A DNA stretch of 64,000 bases from Methanobrevibacter sp. UBA412 (GCA_002495685.1 DAGJ01000021.1:181136-245135); one strand, 5' to 3'; positions 1 through 8,715 are shown, numbered from the stretch's first letter. Program-made: numbers and translations. The notes: a model not told the origin generated them from the letters alone.

Positions 1-242
1 GAAGTCGTGGTGTTGGTGGAAATGTTACTGCTGGTGTTAGATCTTTATTTGGTGGTGAAATTAAAGAATATGTGAAAATGATGGAAGAAACACGTAATGA
101 AGCATTAAATAGATGTATTGAACACACTAAAGACTTAGGTGGAAATGCAATTATTTCATTAAGATTCGATTCTGACAGTATTTCTCAAGATATGCAAGAA
201 GTATTAGCATATGGTACTGCAGTTGTAGTAGAAAAAGAATAA
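1..242 (+). CDS. YbjQ/UPF0145-family protein, 5'-truncated by window edge
   Basis: Only the C-terminal part is present; the first whole codon is at position 3 and the stop is at 240-242. It encodes about 79 residues that closely match the second half of the next gene, including the GVGGN, SLFGGEIKEY and VLAYGTAV segments typical of the YbjQ (putative heavy-metal-binding, UPF0145) family. YbjQ proteins are small, soluble and form pentamers in solved structures; no cellular role is established. It and the gene at 276 are a tandem duplication, with nearly identical DNA over about 75 bases (1-76 against 374-449). Family assignment is confident, function unknown. Confidence 0.85.
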   Translation, partial: SRGVGGNVTAGVRSLFGGEIKEYVKMMEETRNEALNRCIEHTKDLGGNAIISLRFDSDSISQDMQEVLAYGTAVVVEKE

Positions 243-275
243 ATTTAAAATAGAATCATGTTGAGGTGAAAAATT

Positions 276-614
276 ATGGTTTCAATTGATGAGTTTCCAA
301 TTTCTTCTGCTAATTACCTTCCGGGTTTTAAAGTTGTTGAATCTAAAGGTTTTGTTTATGGTTTAACTGTTAGAAGTCGTGGTGTTGGTGGAAATCTTAC
401 TGCGGGTGTTAGATCTTTATTTGGTGGTGAAATTAAAGAATATGTTAAAATGTTACAAGATTCACGTGAAGAAGCATTAAATTTATGCATAGAACATGCA
501 CAACAATTAGATGCAAATGCTATAATCTCATTAAGATATGATTCTAACAGCATTTTTCAATATATGCAAGAAGTATTAGCATATGGTACTGCAGTAATAA
601 TAGAAGAAGAATAA
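276..614 (+). CDS. YbjQ/UPF0145-family protein
   Basis: A 112-residue protein, full length for the YbjQ family. It has an N-terminal segment ending in YGLTVRS, the central GGNLTAGVRSLFGGEIKEY motif, and the C-terminal ANAIISLRYDS and VLAYGTAVII segments. There is no signal peptide or membrane segment, so it is probably cytosolic. The ATG follows a GAGGTGA ribosome site at 263-269. It lies 33 bases after its truncated paralogue and may be cotranscribed with it and with the gene at 622. Two further proteins in this window (39401-39724 and the C-terminus of 38510-39376) carry the same domain. Biochemical function is not established for the family. Confidence 0.87.
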   Translation: MVSIDEFPISSANYLPGFKVVESKGFVYGLTVRSRGVGGNLTAGVRSLFGGEIKEYVKMLQDSREEALNLCIEHAQQLDANAIISLRYDSNSIFQYMQEVLAYGTAVIIEEE

Positions 615-621
615 TGAGTAG

Positions 622-1425
622 GTGTTAAATATTTTCAATGAAAAATTAAAATTCAAAGATAAAGAAATTTCAAAAACAATTCTTGGAACAGCTACATTCA
701 CAGGAGAAACATATTTCGGACATAGATCTCGTTTATATGAATTAGATTTAGAAACTCAACCTGAAAATATAGCTAAAATAATCCAAAAAGCTTATGATTT
801 AGGTGTAAGATCTATAAACTTAGTTAATCATGAAAATTTATTAAAAGCTTATGATATGGCATGTGAAAATGGTGTTGAAATGGAGGTCATTGCAACAATC
901 GGTAAATCTAATGTGAATTATTTAATGCCTGATTATGAAAAAGCAAAAGAAGTAGATTGGTTAAGTGATATTCATAAATTAAGTAAATACAATCCAAGTA
1001 TAATGTTAATAGATGAATTTTTAGTTAACAGTTATGACTGGAAATACCTTGAAAATATGTTAAATCAGATAAATAAATTAAACATTTTCAGTGGACTAAT
1101 AACTTTTTCACCATTTGAAACAACAAAAAAATTATTAGATTCTCCAATAAGAAATGATTTTGATTTTTATATGATACCAGTTAATAAATATGGTTACACT
1201 ATGGATAGTGAATCTTTCTTAAAAGATGATCAAATCAAGTTAACAAAACTATTAAAAGAATTAGATAAAAAAATAATAATTCAAAAAGCATTAGCAGTAG
1301 GTATACTACAACCTAAAGAAGCATTTGAATTCATTAAAAAATTAGAATTTGCTGACATGATAACTGTTGGAATAGCTAGTATAAAAGAAGCAGAATCAAC
1401 ATTTAATACTTTAAATAATTTATAA
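622..1425 (+). CDS. Conserved protein, aldo/keto-reductase-like TIM barrel
   Basis: A protein of 267 residues or slightly fewer. Alternating strand/helix texture, an early ILGTATF segment and a later QKALAVGIL segment suggest a TIM barrel resembling aldo/keto reductases, but the catalytic Asp-Tyr-Lys-His set is not evident, so catalysis is doubtful. There is no membrane segment. The gene starts 7 bases after the YbjQ gene. The start is uncertain: GTG at 622 lies inside the best SD sequence (TAGGTG, 619-624), and the codon at normal spacing from that SD is an in-frame ATT at 631. It could also be a radical-free relative of other barrel families; I do not recognise a named function. Confidence 0.6.
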   Translation: MLNIFNEKLKFKDKEISKTILGTATFTGETYFGHRSRLYELDLETQPENIAKIIQKAYDLGVRSINLVNHENLLKAYDMACENGVEMEVIATIGKSNVNYLMPDYEKAKEVDWLSDIHKLSKYNPSIMLIDEFLVNSYDWKYLENMLNQINKLNIFSGLITFSPFETTKKLLDSPIRNDFDFYMIPVNKYGYTMDSESFLKDDQIKLTKLLKELDKKIIIQKALAVGILQPKEAFEFIKKLEFADMITVGIASIKEAESTFNTLNNL

Positions 1426-1439
1426 TATATTATTTTTTT

Positions 1440-2402
1440 TTAATTATCTCTTCTTTCTTTAACTATTTTTAAAAATTCAGCAGAATCTCCAACTTCTTTC
1501 ATTTCCCAGGATTTAACTACAGGTATACCATCTAGTGATTCACCAATTTTTTTATTATTCACTATGAAAAAAGAGTCAGATAATGTAATTAAAGATAAAT
1601 CTTTTAAAGTTATTGCCATTTTTTTAAGTGTTTTTGAGTTCCGATTATTCTCTAAATTAGTAATTAATGGGTTATTTGGATTAATTTTAGGATTATTTAA
1701 TTTAGCTAAAGCATCAAAAGGACTTTTTTCTGTTGAAACTATTCCAAAACCTAATTTAGCTAAATCTTTAACACGATTATCATTAGTAGATAAGTCAGCT
1801 TTTAATTTTATTTCTTCATCATTTTTATATGGTTTGAATAGGTCAATATCTAATGTTATTTTTGTGTTTAAAATATCTTCTAAAGCCATTGCTGTTTCAG
1901 TATTCGCTCTAACTTTACCATTCTCATATTTATACATTGTTGCCCGTGAAACATGAGCTAAATCAGCTAAATCTTTTAGGGATAAAGAATATTCTTCACG
2001 ATATTCTTTTAAAACATTTCCATTAATTTGAACATAATACCCTCCACGATCTGCTAAAATTTCAGGGTATTCATCATACATAATCATATTTTTAAGAGTT
2101 TGAACACCTATTGTAGGAATACCATGTCTTTCATAAACAACATCTTCTTCAAGAAGATGATTTTTACTTTTTAAACCAACAAGTATAGGTGAAGCTAAAA
2201 AAGAATTAGATAATCCTCTAATTTCTTCAACATGTGCTTCATTAACACTATCAACATTTATAAGGATTTTTAACATTAATAATAATGCTTTTTTACGAGC
2301 AATCATATCAAAACAACTATGTTCATAAATATGAGATGTTTCAAATCCTTCATTAATTAATAGTTGATGTATCCCTTGTATCAATTGAGCCCTATTATTC
2401 AT
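1440..2402 (-). CDS. Archaeal HTH-type (XRE/Cro-like) transcriptional regulator
   Basis: A 320-residue protein of the archaeal family known as putative HTH-type transcriptional regulators. Residues 1-125 look like a restriction-endonuclease-like alpha/beta domain. Residues about 130-185 form a Cro/C1 helix-turn-helix, seen as LKDLADLAHVSRATMYKYE followed by TAMALEDIL. The C-terminal 130 residues are family-specific and of unknown role. It is convergent with the gene ending at 1425, 14 bases away, and divergent from tiaS across about 150 AT-rich bases. It acts on DNA in the cytosol; the target genes are unknown. The ATG at 2402 is preceded by GAGGTAA. Confidence 0.85.
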   Translation of the reverse strand: MNNRAQLIQGIHQLLINEGFETSHIYEHSCFDMIARKKALLLMLKILINVDSVNEAHVEEIRGLSNSFLASPILVGLKSKNHLLEEDVVYERHGIPTIGVQTLKNMIMYDEYPEILADRGGYYVQINGNVLKEYREEYSLSLKDLADLAHVSRATMYKYENGKVRANTETAMALEDILNTKITLDIDLFKPYKNDEEIKLKADLSTNDNRVKDLAKLGFGIVSTEKSPFDALAKLNNPKINPNNPLITNLENNRNSKTLKKMAITLKDLSLITLSDSFFIVNNKKIGESLDGIPVVKSWEMKEVGDSAEFLKIVKERRDN

Positions 2403-2551
2403 AGATAATTACCTCAGTATAAAATCTTAAATAATTTTTTTATCCAGTTTAAACTAATTAATATATTTAAATAAGAAAATATTAATTATTATAATATATT
2501 ATATATTTTGGAAACTATATAATAATTATTATAAATTATTTTTTCTTGTAG

Positions 2552-3820
2552 GTGATTTTTATAAAATTTCTTCATATAGGTATAGATGATACTGACTCTC
2601 CAAATGGAATGTGCACAACTTATTTAGGTGCTAAAATAATCGACGAATTAAAAGAAAACAAAATTGAAATAGAAGGTTTTCCAAGATTAATTAGATTAAA
2701 TCCATTTGCCCGATTTAAAACTAGAGGAAATGGCGCAATACACTTCAAAATTCCATATGAAGGTACAGATATTAATTTTGTTAAAGAATTAATTTTAAAA
2801 ACTGTTTCAGATTTAGCAATGTTTGATTGTGACAACACTAACCCAGGTGTTGTATTTTACAGTGGTGAAATAACTCCTGAAATGATTGATTACTCATATA
2901 AAGCTATTCATTCAGTTATTACCATAAAAGAAGCTGAAGATTTTGCCAAAAAAATTGGTGCAGATATTTATAAATTTAAAAAAGGAAGAGGAATAATTGG
3001 ATCTCTTGCTGCAATAGGATGTCCATTGAAAGATTATACCTATGAATTATTAGCTTACAGGATACCTGAAAATTATGGTACTAAACGTGCAATTGATTAT
3101 GATTCAGTGATTGAAATGGATAAAAAAACTTTTCCGGATACTTTTGAAAATTATGATAAAGCTGAAGATTATATTGCCATTGAACCAAAAACTCCATGTC
3201 CTGTAATGTATGGAATTCGTAGTAACTCTCCAGATACATTATTATTAGCGAAAAAGATTGTTAAATTAAATGAACCTGTTGAAAGGTATAGAATTTATTT
3301 AACTAATCAGCATACAGATATGCATGTTGAAAAAGCGAAAAAAATTGAGGACATGAAACAATATAGTTGTTATATTATTCAGGGTAAAGTTAAAAATAAA
3401 CCTAAAATAATTGAAGGTGGCCATATGTTTTTCAATTTATATGATGAATCTGGAGAAATTGCATGTGGGGCATATGAGCCAACCAAAGATTTTCGTAAGG
3501 TTGTTAAAAAATTATTACCTGAAGACATAGTTAAACTTTATGGTGGAATAGGGGAGCACGGAACATTCAATATAGAGAAATTTCAAGTAATTAAATTAAT
3601 AGATGTTGAATATAAAAACCCAAAATGTAAATGTGGAAAAAGAATGACTTCTGCAGGTAAAAATAAAGGTTTTAAATGTAAAAAATGTGGAAATAAGATT
3701 AGTTCAAATCAAAAAGTCCCTGAAACAATTTCACGTTCCCTTGTTGAAGGTAAATTCTATGAAACACCTATTTCTGCACGAAGACACTTAGCTAAACCAA
3801 TTGTTAGAATGAATTTATAA
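2552..3820 (+). CDS. tiaS: tRNA(Ile2) 2-agmatinylcytidine synthetase TiaS
   Basis: TiaS uses ATP to attach agmatine to C34 of tRNA-Ile(CAU), giving agmatidine so that AUA is read as isoleucine. At about 420 residues it has the family length. The N-terminus carries the signature GIDDTDSPNG, the middle has the kinase-like catalytic region (KKGRGIIGSLAAIG), then an OB-fold region, and near residues 354-378 a zinc ribbon (CKCG and CKKCG). Its substrate agmatine would come from the PdaD encoded at 51236. GTG at 2552 is the only common start, but it overlaps the SD AGGTGAT (2550-2556). An in-frame ATA at 2561 sits where an ATG would be expected and would give the family-typical short N-terminus. 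Confidence 0.93.
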   Translation: MIFIKFLHIGIDDTDSPNGMCTTYLGAKIIDELKENKIEIEGFPRLIRLNPFARFKTRGNGAIHFKIPYEGTDINFVKELILKTVSDLAMFDCDNTNPGVVFYSGEITPEMIDYSYKAIHSVITIKEAEDFAKKIGADIYKFKKGRGIIGSLAAIGCPLKDYTYELLAYRIPENYGTKRAIDYDSVIEMDKKTFPDTFENYDKAEDYIAIEPKTPCPVMYGIRSNSPDTLLLAKKIVKLNEPVERYRIYLTNQHTDMHVEKAKKIEDMKQYSCYIIQGKVKNKPKIIEGGHMFFNLYDESGEIACGAYEPTKDFRKVVKKLLPEDIVKLYGGIGEHGTFNIEKFQVIKLIDVEYKNPKCKCGKRMTSAGKNKGFKCKKCGNKISSNQKVPETISRSLVEGKFYETPISARRHLAKPIVRMNL

Positions 3821-3948
3821 TTATTGAAAAAATTAAATACTATTAATTTATAAATTTGAAGTTAATAAAGAATAATTAATTATAATTTTAAAACTGTAAG
3901 ATAATATTTTGAACTTCAATAATAAAATGTTTATAATTTTTTCTTACC

Positions 3949-4902
3949 TTGGAAGTGAGAGTTATATCTGCTAAAAAAGATCAACCACATGAACATGCAT
4001 TTCGTGAAAAAACGGATAAACAAATTAAAAAGCCTTGGCGGGAATATAAACTTCATATAACCGTTTTAATTATATCTATTATTTCCATGTCTATTGGAGT
4101 TCAAAAGATTTACTTATCAAAAACAGTAAGTATTGTATTAATGCCTTTACTTTATGCAATGATAATTGGTTTAATACTATATTTAGCTAAACCTATAAAA
4201 TTCGTTGGTAAAAAGCAATCTAAAATGGCTGAAGGTGCTATGTTAGTTTTTATAGGTCCTTTACTTGCTAAACTTGCTGTTGCTAGTGGTCAATCTTTAT
4301 ATGTTTTAGCTCAAGTAGGCCCTGCACTTATTTTACAAGAATTAGGTAATTTAGGAACAATTTTCTTTGCATTACCTATCGCATTACTATTAGGATTTAA
4401 ACGTGAATCAATTGGTATGACAAGTTCAATTTGTCGTGAACCTAATTTAGGGATTATTATAGATAAATATGGATTTAAATCTCCTGAAGCAAAAGGAGTT
4501 TTAGCAGTTTTTGTTATAGGGACTATGATAGGTACAATTTATATTAGTTTTTTAGCAAGTGTTTGTGCATCTGTTTTACCATTACATCCTTATGCTTTTG
4601 CAATGGCAAGTGGTATTGGAAGTGCGAGTATGAATGCGGCAGCAATTTCTCCACTTGTTTATATGTATCCTAATATGGCCAATACATTATTAGCATTTGC
4701 AGGTTTCAGTAATTTATTATCTTTTTGTTTTGGAATATATGCAAGTATATTTTTAGGAATTCCTTTAACAGAATATTTATACAAACATTTAGAACCTATA
4801 ATTGGAAGAAATGTGCCAGATGTTTTAAGTTCAATATCATTATCTTCTAAAGATACTTCAACTACTGAATCTTCTGAAGAAAAATCCCTGGGGGATGATT
4901 AA
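3949..4902 (+). CDS. DUF3100 integral membrane protein, probable carboxylate transporter component
   Basis: A protein of about 312-317 residues with a charged, His-containing cytosolic N-terminus, then roughly eight hydrophobic helices from residue 33 to 280 and a Ser/Thr/Glu-rich tail. Conserved-looking polar loops include QVGPALILQELGNLG and SSICREPNLGIIIDKYG. I assign it to the DUF3100 family, which has no proven function. Its place at the head of a run of carboxylate-enzyme genes suggests an importer or exporter of their substrate; that is inference. It stops 2 bases before the next gene, so the two are probably translationally coupled. The start may be TTG 3949, or an in-frame ATA at 3964 behind GGAAGTGAG. 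Confidence 0.7.
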   Translation: MEVRVISAKKDQPHEHAFREKTDKQIKKPWREYKLHITVLIISIISMSIGVQKIYLSKTVSIVLMPLLYAMIIGLILYLAKPIKFVGKKQSKMAEGAMLVFIGPLLAKLAVASGQSLYVLAQVGPALILQELGNLGTIFFALPIALLLGFKRESIGMTSSICREPNLGIIIDKYGFKSPEAKGVLAVFVIGTMIGTIYISFLASVCASVLPLHPYAFAMASGIGSASMNAAAISPLVYMYPNMANTLLAFAGFSNLLSFCFGIYASIFLGIPLTEYLYKHLEPIIGRNVPDVLSSISLSSKDTSTTESSEEKSLGDD

Positions 4903-4904
4903 AA

Positions 4905-5387
4905 ATGCCATTTGATCCAGATCCAAAAGTTATAACTTTTAAAAGAGTCCTATATTGGATTTTATTATTATTGATATTTTCAATCATCACTGTAATAGCA
5001 AATTATGTAGGTTATAAACATCCAATGGGTGAAGCACTTATAGGAATGTTTATTTTATCAGGTATTACATTAGTTGGGCTTTTAATGGAGAGACTCTTAC
5101 CATATCAAATTTCAAACATTATTTATATAAGTATTATAGGATGTATACTTGCATTACCATTTGTACCAACATCTGGATTTGTAACTTACTATGTTTCTAA
5201 AGTAGATTTAATCTCAATTGTTACAGTATTCCTCGCATATGTAGGAATTGGAATTGGTAGAGATTGGAAAGACTTTAAACGTATTGGGTGGAGAGGAGTT
5301 ATTGTAACAATATTCGTAATTTCAGGGACTTATATCTGTTCTGCAACCGTAGCTCAAATAGTATTAGTCTTAACTGGTGCAATTTAA
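4905..5387 (+). CDS. Small integral membrane protein coupled to the DUF3100 gene
   Basis: A 160-residue protein with about four to five membrane helices (near residues 15-35, 42-62, 68-88, 100-117 and 133-158) and a basic loop IGRDWKDFKRIGWRG that should face the cytosol. The ATG follows GGGGGATGA with good spacing, and the gap to the upstream stop is 2 bases. I do not recognise a characterised family. The tight coupling suggests that it forms a two-subunit membrane complex with the DUF3100 protein, perhaps as one half of a split transporter. No catalytic motif is visible. Confidence 0.6.
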   Translation: MPFDPDPKVITFKRVLYWILLLLIFSIITVIANYVGYKHPMGEALIGMFILSGITLVGLLMERLLPYQISNIIYISIIGCILALPFVPTSGFVTYYVSKVDLISIVTVFLAYVGIGIGRDWKDFKRIGWRGVIVTIFVISGTYICSATVAQIVLVLTGAI

Positions 5388-5455
5388 AATATTTTTCTTA
5401 TAAATTAATTTTTTACACTTTTTTTTATTTAAATAAATTAAATGAGAATTTAATA

Positions 5456-6877
5456 ATGATTGTTGAAAAAATTTCAGATTTTATTTTAGAAACAAACTAT
5501 GAAAACATATCTAAAAAGGATATTGAATTAATTAAGTTATGTTTTTTAGATTATTTAGCTGTAACAATTAAGGGTATTAATCAAACTCCTACTAAATATC
5601 TTATAAAAACTTTAAATGAATTAAATTATCCATTTTCTAATTCTAAACAATTTCAAGATTCTTGTAAAGTCATAGGATATGATAATTCTTATTTTAATAC
5701 ATTAAATGCAGGTTTTATTAATGGAGTTTCAGCCCATGTTTTAGAATTAGATGATGGTCATAGACTTGCACAATTACATCCTGGAGCAGTAGTATTTTCA
5801 ACAGCTTTAGCAGTTTCACAATCAAATGATTCAAGTTCTAAAGAATTTTTGGAATCTGTTATAATTGGTTATGAAATATCAATAACTTTAGGAAAATTAG
5901 TAAATCCTAATCATAGGAATCAAGGATTTCATTCTACTGGAACAATTGGGGCTATAGCTGCTGGTGCAACTGCATCTAAATTATTGAAATTAAATAAAGT
6001 TCAAATCATTTCTGCTTTAGGACTTTCAGGAACGCAATCTTCAGGACTTTTAGAATCAGATCATCAAGGAAGTATGGGAAAAGTTTTACATGTAGGTAAA
6101 GCCGTTACAAATGGTATTTTAGCAGCTTACCTTGCAAAAAATGGTTTCACTGGTACAGAATCAATAATTGATGGGGATGAGGGATTTATTCATGCTATGT
6201 CAACTAACACTGTAATAAGTCATGATTTATTAAATGGTTATATAAATGAAAACTTAAAAAAATCCCATATTAATGAAGTTTATCATAAAAAATATCCATT
6301 CTGTAGACATATTCACTCTACAATAGATTCTATATTTAAATTAAAGAATCAATTAAATCACAATAAAATAAGCATAAATCAAATAGATAAAGTTATAGTT
6401 AATACATATAAAATAGCAGCAGAACATGATAATTATAATCCTCTTAATAAACAAGATTTAAAACAATCATTACCCTTTGCAGTAGCAATAGCCTTAATTT
6501 ATGGCAATGTAAATATAGATTTAATTGGTTCTTTAATTAAAAAAGACTTATTAACTACAAATGAAAGTAACATTGAAGAAATTAATAATATAAAAAATTT
6601 ATTAAATAAAATAATAATTATAAATGATGAAAATTTAACTAAATTGTTTCCAGAAAAGAGACCCGCAAATGTAAAAATTGTAGTAAATACAAAACATAAT
6701 AATAAAATATTTGAAGATGAAACTTATTATCCATTAGGAGAAGCTGAAAATCCTTTAACTAAAATGGATATTTTAAAAAAATTTAAGATATTAAATCCTG
6801 ATTATGATATGGAAAAACTTAAAATCATTGAAAATATGGAAGATTACAAACTTAATGAATTATTAAAAATTATTTAA
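5456..6877 (+). CDS. MmgE/PrpD-family protein
   Basis: A 473-residue soluble protein, full length for the MmgE/PrpD family, whose members include 2-methylcitrate dehydratase, cis-aconitate decarboxylase and iminodisuccinate epimerase. All act on di- or tricarboxylates. Visible family motifs are ELDDGHRLAQLHPGA near residue 98, FHSTGTIGAIAAGATASK near 160 and YPFCRHIHSTIDS near 280. I chose ATG 5456 because the family begins close to EKISDFIL; the open frame further upstream overlaps the previous gene in another frame and is not coding. It lies third in the carboxylate cluster. The exact substrate cannot be told from the sequence. Confidence 0.82.
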   Translation: MIVEKISDFILETNYENISKKDIELIKLCFLDYLAVTIKGINQTPTKYLIKTLNELNYPFSNSKQFQDSCKVIGYDNSYFNTLNAGFINGVSAHVLELDDGHRLAQLHPGAVVFSTALAVSQSNDSSSKEFLESVIIGYEISITLGKLVNPNHRNQGFHSTGTIGAIAAGATASKLLKLNKVQIISALGLSGTQSSGLLESDHQGSMGKVLHVGKAVTNGILAAYLAKNGFTGTESIIDGDEGFIHAMSTNTVISHDLLNGYINENLKKSHINEVYHKKYPFCRHIHSTIDSIFKLKNQLNHNKISINQIDKVIVNTYKIAAEHDNYNPLNKQDLKQSLPFAVAIALIYGNVNIDLIGSLIKKDLLTTNESNIEEINNIKNLLNKIIIINDENLTKLFPEKRPANVKIVVNTKHNNKIFEDETYYPLGEAENPLTKMDILKKFKILNPDYDMEKLKIIENMEDYKLNELLKII

Positions 6878-6891
6878 AAGGTATATAGCTT

Positions 6892-7794
6892 ATGAAAGAA
6901 ACTAGAATATCACTTGAAAAATTAGGAATCCATGAAGCCACAACTGAATATGTGTCAAATAAAAGATTTAATGATAAAGGACAATACCGTTTAGAAGTTC
7001 CAGGAATTCAAACTCCAAATGCATTAAGTTCCCTCATTAATGCTTGTGAAGATGAAAATATAATAATCCACAGAGCCACACAGACTAAAGGGATCATGTT
7101 TTTAAGAGATTCTGAAATAAATGAAATGGTAGAATTAGCAAAAAGTGCTCGAATTGAACTATTTTTAAGTGTAGGTCCTAGAGCAACTTATGATACTAGT
7201 GCAACAGTCCAAACATCAGAAGGAAAACGTATAGGGTATCGTCTTAGAGGATTCGATAACCTTGTATACGCTATTGAAGATGTTAAAAGAGCAACAAATT
7301 TAGGTGTTAGAGGAATACTCTTATATGATGAAGGTTTACTTTATGCATTATCCCAAATGAGAGAAAATGGGGAAATACCTAAAGATATTCATTTCAAATT
7401 ATCTGCACATGCAGGATGCAGTAATCCTGCATCAGCTAAACTATTTGAAAAAATAGGATTAAATTCATTAAATCCAGTTAGAGATTTACAAATACCAATG
7501 CTTGCAAGTATGCGAAAAACTATTAATATTCCTATAGATATCCATACAGAAAACCCTAAATCAACTGGAGGATTCATAAGACATTATGAAGTTCCAGACA
7601 TGATTAAAGTAGCAAGTCCAATATATTTAAAAACTGGAGGATCAATAGCTAAAACTCATAACTGGGACACTACAAATACTGAGGCTAAATTAAGAATAAA
7701 ACAAGTTGGATTAGTACAAGATGTTATAGACAGATATTATCCAGAAGCAAAAATGTCTCCAAAATCTTCTAAAGATTTAGCAATACCATTATAA
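6892..7794 (+). CDS. TIM-barrel-like protein, possibly U32-peptidase-like
   Basis: A 300-residue soluble protein with ATG at 6892 behind AAAGGTAT, 14 bases after the MmgE/PrpD gene. The alternating strand/helix pattern looks like a TIM barrel. Notable conserved-looking stretches are HRATQTKG, LSVGPRATYDTSATVQTSEG, LSAHAGCSNPASAKLFEKIG and HTENPKSTGGF. The Arg/Thr/Ser/His-rich loops would suit binding of a carboxylate or phosphate. I link it to proteins annotated as U32-peptidase-like with limited confidence. In this setting an aldolase, lyase or epimerase acting on an organic acid is more sensible than proteolysis, but that is inference. Confidence 0.55.
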   Translation: MKETRISLEKLGIHEATTEYVSNKRFNDKGQYRLEVPGIQTPNALSSLINACEDENIIIHRATQTKGIMFLRDSEINEMVELAKSARIELFLSVGPRATYDTSATVQTSEGKRIGYRLRGFDNLVYAIEDVKRATNLGVRGILLYDEGLLYALSQMRENGEIPKDIHFKLSAHAGCSNPASAKLFEKIGLNSLNPVRDLQIPMLASMRKTINIPIDIHTENPKSTGGFIRHYEVPDMIKVASPIYLKTGGSIAKTHNWDTTNTEAKLRIKQVGLVQDVIDRYYPEAKMSPKSSKDLAIPL

Positions 7795-7824
7795 TAAAAT
7801 TCATTTAAAAGGAAAAAAATATTT

Positions 7825-8673
7825 ATGGATTTAACTAAAGAAGTATCAAAAGCAGTAATACAAGCAAGTACAACATATCCTAAAAATCGTTTAACTGCTT
7901 TTAAAAAAGCTATAAAAAACGAAACTAATGATAATGCAAAATGGGCTTTAAAAATCATGATGAAAAATGAGGAAATTGCTAAAAATAAAAAATTACCTAT
8001 GTGTGATGACACAGGTATTCCCCATATTTTCATAGAGCAAGGAAAAAATTCTCCTATATCTATTGAAATTTTAAATGAAATCCAATTAGGTATTGCCGAA
8101 GGTTTAAAAAAATTACCCGGAAGACCAATGGCAGTTAAGGGTCAAGATATAGAAAGAATTGAACAATCCCAAGGATTATATGATTCACCTTCAATGGTTA
8201 AATCTGCACCAATATTATTAGATAAATCTCATAATGAAAACACAAAAATACATATCTTACTCCTAGGTGGAGGTCCTGAAATAAGAGCAAAAACTTATAG
8301 AGTTTTCCATAAACATTCCTATGAAGAAGTATTAAATTTTGCAATTGACTGGTTAAAATCATCTCTTCCAATGTTAGGTTGCACACCGTCTATTCCCTGT
8401 ATCGGTATAGGCCGTACACATTTTGAAGCATCTTCCTTAATGATTAAATCAATGATTTATGGAAATTTATCTAATCAATCAAATTTAGAACAATTAATAT
8501 CAAATGAGATAAATAAAACTAATATTGGTCCAATGGGTTTAGGTGGAGACACTACAGTTTTAGGTTCTTTTATTCAAATTGGAAATCAAAGAGCAAGTGG
8601 TGTTAGAATCGTTTCTATTAGACCTTCCTGTTTTGTTGAACCTAGAGTTGCTACAATTACATTGAAAAAATAA
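7825..8673 (+). CDS. Class I (Fe-S) fumarase/tartrate dehydratase alpha-subunit family protein
   Basis: A 282-residue homologue of the alpha subunit or N-terminal domain of oxygen-sensitive 4Fe-4S hydro-lyases, including fumarase class I and L(+)-tartrate dehydratase. Cysteines that could hold the cluster are seen in PMCDDTGIP near residue 58, LGCTPSIPCIG near 189 and the C-terminal RPSCFVEP. GPMGLGGDTT near 236 is another family landmark. These enzymes normally need a beta subunit or domain, and none is encoded next to it or elsewhere in this window. It may borrow a beta subunit from another locus or work alone. The likely reaction is reversible hydration or dehydration of a C4-C6 carboxylate within this cluster. 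Confidence 0.82.
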   Translation: MDLTKEVSKAVIQASTTYPKNRLTAFKKAIKNETNDNAKWALKIMMKNEEIAKNKKLPMCDDTGIPHIFIEQGKNSPISIEILNEIQLGIAEGLKKLPGRPMAVKGQDIERIEQSQGLYDSPSMVKSAPILLDKSHNENTKIHILLLGGGPEIRAKTYRVFHKHSYEEVLNFAIDWLKSSLPMLGCTPSIPCIGIGRTHFEASSLMIKSMIYGNLSNQSNLEQLISNEINKTNIGPMGLGGDTTVLGSFIQIGNQRASGVRIVSIRPSCFVEPRVATITLKK

Positions 8674-8715
8674 AATAATAATCAATTTAATTAAAATTTT
8701 TAAGGAAAAAAAATC

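Noticed and set aside
1564..1956. Open frame on the plus strand inside the HTH regulator gene
   Set aside because: It is antisense to a protein with clear family motifs and has no ribosome site or recognisable product.
5288..5455. N-terminal extension of the MmgE/PrpD gene
   Set aside because: It overlaps the coding end of the upstream membrane gene in another frame, has atypical codons, and the family begins at about 5456.
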